A stretch of 64,000 nt of DNA from NCBI RefSeq assembly GCF_040545875.1, contig NZ_JBEPMR010000022.1, one strand, 5' to 3'. Source of the stretch: Faecalicatena_A orotica (GTDB taxonomy: Bacteria > Bacillota > Clostridia > Lachnospirales > Lachnospiraceae). Each line of letters begins with the position of its first letter. Position 1 is the first letter of the stretch. Both the position numbers and the translations under genes were made by a program. The notes beneath the pieces are model-generated. The model was not told where the DNA came from. It did no database searches and saw only the letters and a program-made list of their open reading frames with translations. Positions 60,250-64,000 of this stretch are shown here, in pieces.

Positions 60250-60375
60250 ATTCATCACCTTCTTTTCTTATTATTATCATAATCTTTTTTGCATTAAGGC
60301 GGTGATAAAATTAGGCAGTGAAACATTAAGATTGTGTTTAGACCAGAATTTTCCATAAAACTGCTGCATTTGCCT

Positions 60376-60567
60376 CTATTCGCAAATTGTCTTCAGGTCA
60401 TCAGTTCCCAGTCTGCGGAATACCTCCAGTATCTTAACTTTTTTGTTTTCTTTCAGTGTACGATATGCGATTTGAAATGCCCCGTCAGATAAAGACCGGA
60501 TGTGCATCTCTCCCTTCTTTATGTACACTATAATAAATTCCTGTTCTAATTCATAATTAATATCCAT
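60376..60567 (-). CDS. Small acidic/basic mixed protein of unknown function
   Basis: A 63-residue protein with AAAGGAG upstream of its ATG at 60567. It begins MDINYELEQEF and ends with DDLKTICE; the middle is a beta-helix mix without a known motif. It lies directly behind a terminator-like hairpin and a 15-codon leader frame, so its expression may be controlled by attenuation. No paralogue in the window. Confidence 0.65.
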   Translation of the reverse strand: MDINYELEQEFIIVYIKKGEMHIRSLSDGAFQIAYRTLKENKKVKILEVFRRLGTDDLKTICE

Positions 60568-60587
60568 ACTTTCGCTCCTTTCATAGA

Positions 60588-60622
60588 ATAAAAAAAGCAA
60601 CTGGATAATTTTTCCAATTGCT
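60588..60622 (-). terminator. Terminator or attenuator upstream of the 63-residue gene
   Basis: Read on the minus strand, AGCAATTGGA pairs with TCCAGTTGCT (one U-G pair) around 7 nt, followed by seven T. It starts 5 nt after the leader stop codon and ends about 20 bp before the next start codon. The U-G pair favours this strand. Confidence 0.7.
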
Positions 60623-60626
60623 AGGG

Positions 60627-60674
60627 TCAATAATTTTCTGTTGTTGACTGACGTTTTTTCGGGGTGTTTTTCAT
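60627..60674 (-). CDS. Putative 15-residue leader peptide
   Basis: A 15-codon frame (MKNTPKKRQSTTENY) starts at 60674 with AAAAGGAGGG at ideal distance and stops 5 nt before the terminator hairpin. The peptide is basic with a Thr/Ser stretch and no obvious regulatory codon run. It could be a leader peptide for attenuation of the 63-residue gene or an independent microprotein. Confidence 0.45.
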   Translation of the reverse strand: MKNTPKKRQSTTENY

Positions 60675-60733
60675 ATAATCCCTCCTTTTCCGGTATTGTT
60701 TTTACTGCTGGATTTCCTGAGGATATTAATATT

Positions 60734-60763
60734 ATTTTATCATATCGGGGATTAGAAATACAA
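60734..60763 (-). promoter_or_regulatory. Possible promoter of the leader/63-residue unit
   Basis: On the minus strand a -35 TTGTAT (60758-60763) and a -10 TAAAAT (60734-60739) are 18 bp apart, giving a start about 50 bp before the leader frame. A/T-rich surroundings limit confidence. Confidence 0.45.
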
Positions 60764-60766
60764 CTA

Positions 60767-60825
60767 AATAACAGGCATTGCCAGATGTCTTCTTCCCAAA
60801 AATATCATCGGCAATGCCTGTTATT
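60767..60825. repeat. Perfect 16-bp inverted repeat after the adenine deaminase gene
   Basis: AATAACAGGCATTGCC (60767-60782) and GGCAATGCCTGTTATT (60810-60825) are perfect complements around a 27-nt loop. It lies 44 bp past the stop codon. There is no T run after it, so it is not a standard terminator; it may stabilise the mRNA end or be a protein site. Confidence 0.65.
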
Positions 60826-60869
60826 ATGCTTACGCTCAAAGATACACTGTATACTTTGCGCCAGATAAA

Positions 60870-62585
60870 TTATTTAACAAACAGCGGAACGATCTCACCT
60901 GCTTTTACATCAATTAATCCTCTGTCTGTCAGTTTCAGCGCCGGGCTCACCGGAAGTCCCAGTGTTCCAAATGACATGATCGGATTCAGGTGTTTATACC
61001 CGAGACTGTTCATTTTACCCCGGATTTTCTTTACGGCCCTTCCAATGTTTTCCACAGAACCTTCATTTAGAATCCCACAGACCGGAAGTGCCAGTTCTGC
61101 CAGAATTTCTCCTTCATTAACAACAAGGAAACCTCCCTGAAGCTTTTCAAGCCTTTGAACTGCCAGTAACATATCCTCTGGTTTATGCCCTGCAACGAGA
61201 AGATTATGATGATCATGGTAGTAAGTTGTTGCAACTGTCCCTGCCCTGCAGCAGTCTCCGGTCAGGAAACCATAACCGATATTTCCATTCTTCCCATAGC
61301 GTTCAATGACCATTGCCAGCATACAGCCGCTCTCCTGCCAGTGAAGATATCCGTCTTTGACAGGCATTTCAATCTGTACTTCCTTTGTCTGTGTGCATGA
61401 TTCCTGAACACAGATGGCACGCACAAGCGCTTTCTTACCATTTGCCGGAATTTGAAAATTATTTTTCGTAATCTCTGGCAGGCAGACACTGTGATAAAAG
61501 TCCTCAGGAAATTCATAAGAACTTTTCGGTTCCTCCGCAGAATTCCTGTGATAGATCTCTACTCCACATTTATAGACAAGAGATGGCTCCATCACCTCCA
61601 GATTTTCAAGCAGCTGGAAATCTGCAAGTTTTCCGGGTGCAATACTCCCCCTGTCATAAAACTGCATTCTTCTGGCAGGGGTAAATGTAGCGCAATAAAT
61701 GGCCTGTTCCACGGGAAATCCCATGCGAACGGCCTGTTCTGCGACCTTATTCAGATGCCCTTTTTCATAGAGTGCATCGGCCATCGTGTCATCGGTCACA
61801 AAACTCACATGCTCATAGAGATTATTAGAAACAATGTAATCCAGAATTTCAGGCTTGAGCATTTTCTCCTGAATCTCGAAGAACATTCCATTTTCAATCC
61901 GCTGTCTGACTTCTTCCAGAGTGTGTTCTGTGTGGTCTCCGTCAATTCCCAGATATAAAAATTTCGCAAGTTCAAGACCGGTCAGCGAAGGACAGTGCCC
62001 TTCGACCACATATCCCGGCTTTTCTTCCCTGAGGTATTCAAGAAATTTCGTAATCTCCAGTTGGTTGCCCTCTTCTATTATTTTGCGGTAATTCATGATC
62101 TCACCGACACAGACTACGTCCTTTTCTTTCAACAGACATTTCATTGCCTCGCAGTCTATGACGCCGCCTGTCGTCTCAAGTCTGGAGCTTGTAGACGGTA
62201 CACTGCTTGGAATACCATAATAGATATCAATCGGCGCCTCCTCTGCGGCACAGATCATCTCATGTACCCCGCGGATTCCACGTACATTTGCCATCTCATG
62301 GGGTTCCGACACGATTGTTGTCACGCCGCAGGAAGCCATATATCTTCCAAACGGCCCCGGAGTCATCATTGAGCTCTCGATATGCATATGAATGTCAATC
62401 ATCCCGGGAATCATATATTTACCATCCGCGTCAATTTCCTTTACGGCATCAAACTCTGTAGACTTTTCACGGTCGATATAGAAGAATTTCCCGTCCTTTA
62501 CAGAGACATCCGCCTCAAAAAATTCTTTCCTGTATGAATTGTATACCTTTGCATTTCGAATCCAAAGATCTGCTTTTTCCATCAT
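60870..62585 (-). CDS. ade: Adenine deaminase
   Basis: A 571-residue amidohydrolase converting adenine to hypoxanthine. Metal ligands lie in DIHMHIESSMM, GEIMNYR, EGHCPSL, DGDHTEH and VTDDTMAD, the pattern of bacterial adenine deaminases (about 580 residues). It follows the permease by 9 bp, so import and deamination of purines are co-expressed. Confidence 0.95.
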   Translation of the reverse strand: MMEKADLWIRNAKVYNSYRKEFFEADVSVKDGKFFYIDREKSTEFDAVKEIDADGKYMIPGMIDIHMHIESSMMTPGPFGRYMASCGVTTIVSEPHEMANVRGIRGVHEMICAAEEAPIDIYYGIPSSVPSTSSRLETTGGVIDCEAMKCLLKEKDVVCVGEIMNYRKIIEEGNQLEITKFLEYLREEKPGYVVEGHCPSLTGLELAKFLYLGIDGDHTEHTLEEVRQRIENGMFFEIQEKMLKPEILDYIVSNNLYEHVSFVTDDTMADALYEKGHLNKVAEQAVRMGFPVEQAIYCATFTPARRMQFYDRGSIAPGKLADFQLLENLEVMEPSLVYKCGVEIYHRNSAEEPKSSYEFPEDFYHSVCLPEITKNNFQIPANGKKALVRAICVQESCTQTKEVQIEMPVKDGYLHWQESGCMLAMVIERYGKNGNIGYGFLTGDCCRAGTVATTYYHDHHNLLVAGHKPEDMLLAVQRLEKLQGGFLVVNEGEILAELALPVCGILNEGSVENIGRAVKKIRGKMNSLGYKHLNPIMSFGTLGLPVSPALKLTDRGLIDVKAGEIVPLFVK

Positions 62586-62594
62586 GGGCCTCCA

Positions 62595-63899
62595 TTAAAC
62601 AATCGTAAAAAAGTAAAGTGCACAGACGGCAACAAGAATATACATCACCGGTGAAATCTCTTTGATTTTGCCTGCTGCGATTTTCATAATCAGGTATGCA
62701 GGAAGCGCCACACAGATTCCGTTTGCGATGTTGTTTGCGAAAATCGTAAATGTTACACAGATAAATGCCGGGATATATTCTGTGATATCATTGTAGTTTA
62801 CATTTTTCATACCGCTTAACATATTGATTCCGATAAAAATCAATACCGGTGCCGTCGCTGCGGAAGGGATCACCAGTGCAAGCGGTGCGAAAAATAATGC
62901 AAGCAGGAAGCATATACTCGTAAATACCGCAGTAAGGCCTGTCTTTCCGCCAGCCTCTACTCCTGCGGAAGACTCAAGGTAGGTCGTCATGCTTGGCATC
63001 CCGAACAGCGCACCAAAGCTTGTAGAAACTGCATCTACTTTAAAACATTTGTCAATCCCGGGAAGATTTCCGTTTTCATCCAGATATCCCGCTTTGGCAC
63101 CGACTCCCAGCACAGTACCAAAGGTTGAGAAGAAATCAGGCACAAACAGTGCGATCAAAAATGGAATGTATGCAAAATTTAATGCTCCAATGAAATCTAC
63201 CTTTAAAAACTGCGGTACGATATTAGCCGGCATGGAGAAAATCTGCTCCGGCATTTTTGTCACACCAAATGGAATTCCAGCCAGTGTTGTCAAAAGAATG
63301 GTAAGAATCATTCCGCCCGGAACATTCATAACCTTCATAATAAGTAATATCACGAAACCAATCACGGTCACTATAACTGCAGGTGATTTCAGATCACCAA
63401 ATCCAAGTGTATTCTTTGCCTCATTTGCTATAATAAGCCCACTGCTCTTTGCCCCCAGAAGTGCAATAAATAAACCGATTCCGGCACTGACTGCATGCTT
63501 CAGACTGACTGGAATTACTTTTACAACAGCTTCCCGAAGTCCGAGAAAAGAAATCAGTATAAATAATACACCGCTCCAGAAGATAACTCCTGATGCGATC
63601 TCAGCCGGGATTCCTTCATTACTGATCATCGAAGCTACGATTCCGACGCTTCCAAGCCCCGGTGCCAGAACGAATGGGCGGTTTGTATATAACGCCATCG
63701 CACAGCTTGTCAGAACAATCAGCAGAACCATGACAGTCAGCATCACATGTTTATCTGCCCCGGCACCTCCAAGGATGTTCGGCACCGTCGCCAGAACATA
63801 TGCCATCGTGACAAATGTAGTAATACCTGCCAGAAGTTCTGTCTTTACATTTGTATGGAACTTAGAAAACTCAAATTGTTTTTCCACCCACTGTTTCAT
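62595..63899 (-). CDS. NCS2-family purine permease (AzgA type)
   Basis: A 434-residue permease with about twelve helices. TELLAGITTFVTMAYVL at the N terminus and GAKSSGLI, GTVLGVGAKAGYL and LESSAGVEAGGKTGLT later are typical of AzgA-type adenine/guanine/hypoxanthine transporters. The ATG at 63899 fits the family; a TTG at 63917 with AGGG upstream would add 6 residues. First gene of the permease-ade unit. Confidence 0.92.
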   Translation of the reverse strand: MKQWVEKQFEFSKFHTNVKTELLAGITTFVTMAYVLATVPNILGGAGADKHVMLTVMVLLIVLTSCAMALYTNRPFVLAPGLGSVGIVASMISNEGIPAEIASGVIFWSGVLFILISFLGLREAVVKVIPVSLKHAVSAGIGLFIALLGAKSSGLIIANEAKNTLGFGDLKSPAVIVTVIGFVILLIMKVMNVPGGMILTILLTTLAGIPFGVTKMPEQIFSMPANIVPQFLKVDFIGALNFAYIPFLIALFVPDFFSTFGTVLGVGAKAGYLDENGNLPGIDKCFKVDAVSTSFGALFGMPSMTTYLESSAGVEAGGKTGLTAVFTSICFLLALFFAPLALVIPSAATAPVLIFIGINMLSGMKNVNYNDITEYIPAFICVTFTIFANNIANGICVALPAYLIMKIAAGKIKEISPVMYILVAVCALYFFTIV

Positions 63900-63917
63900 A
63901 AGTACCGTGAATTCCAA

Positions 63918-64000
63918 AACTGAACCCTGTATGCAAGACTAAATCCCACGTACCATTAAAAAACGTACTGATTTAAAGAAATTTTTCATCACATTTGCGC
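63918..64000. other. Upstream region of the purine permease, cut by the window end
   Basis: No gene is seen. A short inverted repeat GTAC/GTAC within an AAATC...GGATTT frame lies near 63945-63980 (minus strand). I do not see the core of a purine riboswitch in these 83 bases; more of the leader may lie outside the window. Confidence 0.4.

Noticed and set aside
63918..64000. Purine riboswitch expected upstream of the permease-ade unit
   Set aside because: Only 83 bases of leader are available and none of the conserved riboswitch core is recognisable; the region may be cut by the window end.

Overview
This window looks like chromosomal DNA of an anaerobic Firmicute, most likely a Lachnospiraceae-type gut clostridium (family placement is inferred). 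The reasons are two NuoE/NuoF/[FeFe]-hydrogenase operons with H-cluster signalling proteins, a YesM/YesN-type two-component system beside a carbohydrate ABC importer without its own ATPase, strong AGGAGG-type ribosome sites, and moderate G+C. I saw no rRNA or tRNA gene, insertion sequence, prophage or CRISPR array.

Layout. 1-4.7 kb: the end of an unknown gene, then a URO-D-superfamily gene divergent from a LacI regulator fused to a solute-binding-protein domain, with a perfect palindromic operator between them, then a small unknown gene and a structured intergenic block. 4.7-9.4 kb: TrkH/TrkA potassium uptake plus an unknown membrane-anchored protein. 9.4-12.8 kb: radical SAM enzyme, URO-D/thioredoxin fusion and CobW GTPase, a compact putative cofactor or methyl-transfer module. 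12.9-15 kb: an EF-G-like GTPase with an altered G4 motif. 15.2-21.7 kb: tyrA-aroA (+), convergent with a folate operon folC-folE-HD-folP-folBK (-). 21.8-32.2 kb: a carbohydrate operon (unclassified toroid hydrolase, binding protein, two permeases, AraC-type response regulator, sensor kinase, GH127 beta-L-arabinofuranosidase). 32.2-33.3 kb: a 1-kb non-coding stretch filled by three nested palindromic elements. 33.3-37.4 kb: first trimeric hydrogenase (hydCBA). 37.4-41.1 kb: a YtrA-type GntR regulator with an ABC transporter, and a candidate small RNA. 41.1-55.5 kb: a hydrogenase and H2/redox signalling island. It holds an H-cluster/PAS sensor coupled to a PP2C phosphatase, a lipoprotein, an amidohydrolase, a second hydrogenase operon (NuoE, HATPase, HndB-like, NuoF, HydA) and a divergent operon of DRTGG protein, RsbW-like kinase, a second H-cluster protein, DRTGG protein and PHP phosphoesterase. 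55.5-60.3 kb: KdpDE-like two-component genes with KtrA/KtrB-type potassium uptake and a membrane-tethered RCK-like protein. 60.4-64 kb: a small gene behind a leader-peptide/terminator arrangement, then adenine deaminase and a purine permease.

How the genes work together. The two hydrogenase operons would dispose of fermentation electrons as H2 by coupling ferredoxin and NAD(P)H oxidation. The surrounding catalytically doubtful H-cluster proteins, phosphatase and anti-sigma-like kinases look like a regulatory circuit that reads H2 or redox state. Two separate K+ uptake systems flank the central region. The sugar operon carries its own sensor/regulator pair. The most unusual items are the paired giant palindromes at 32.4-33.3 kb, the LacI-SBP fusion regulator, the H2-signalling island, the membrane-tethered RCK-like protein and the leader-peptide/terminator upstream of a 63-residue gene.
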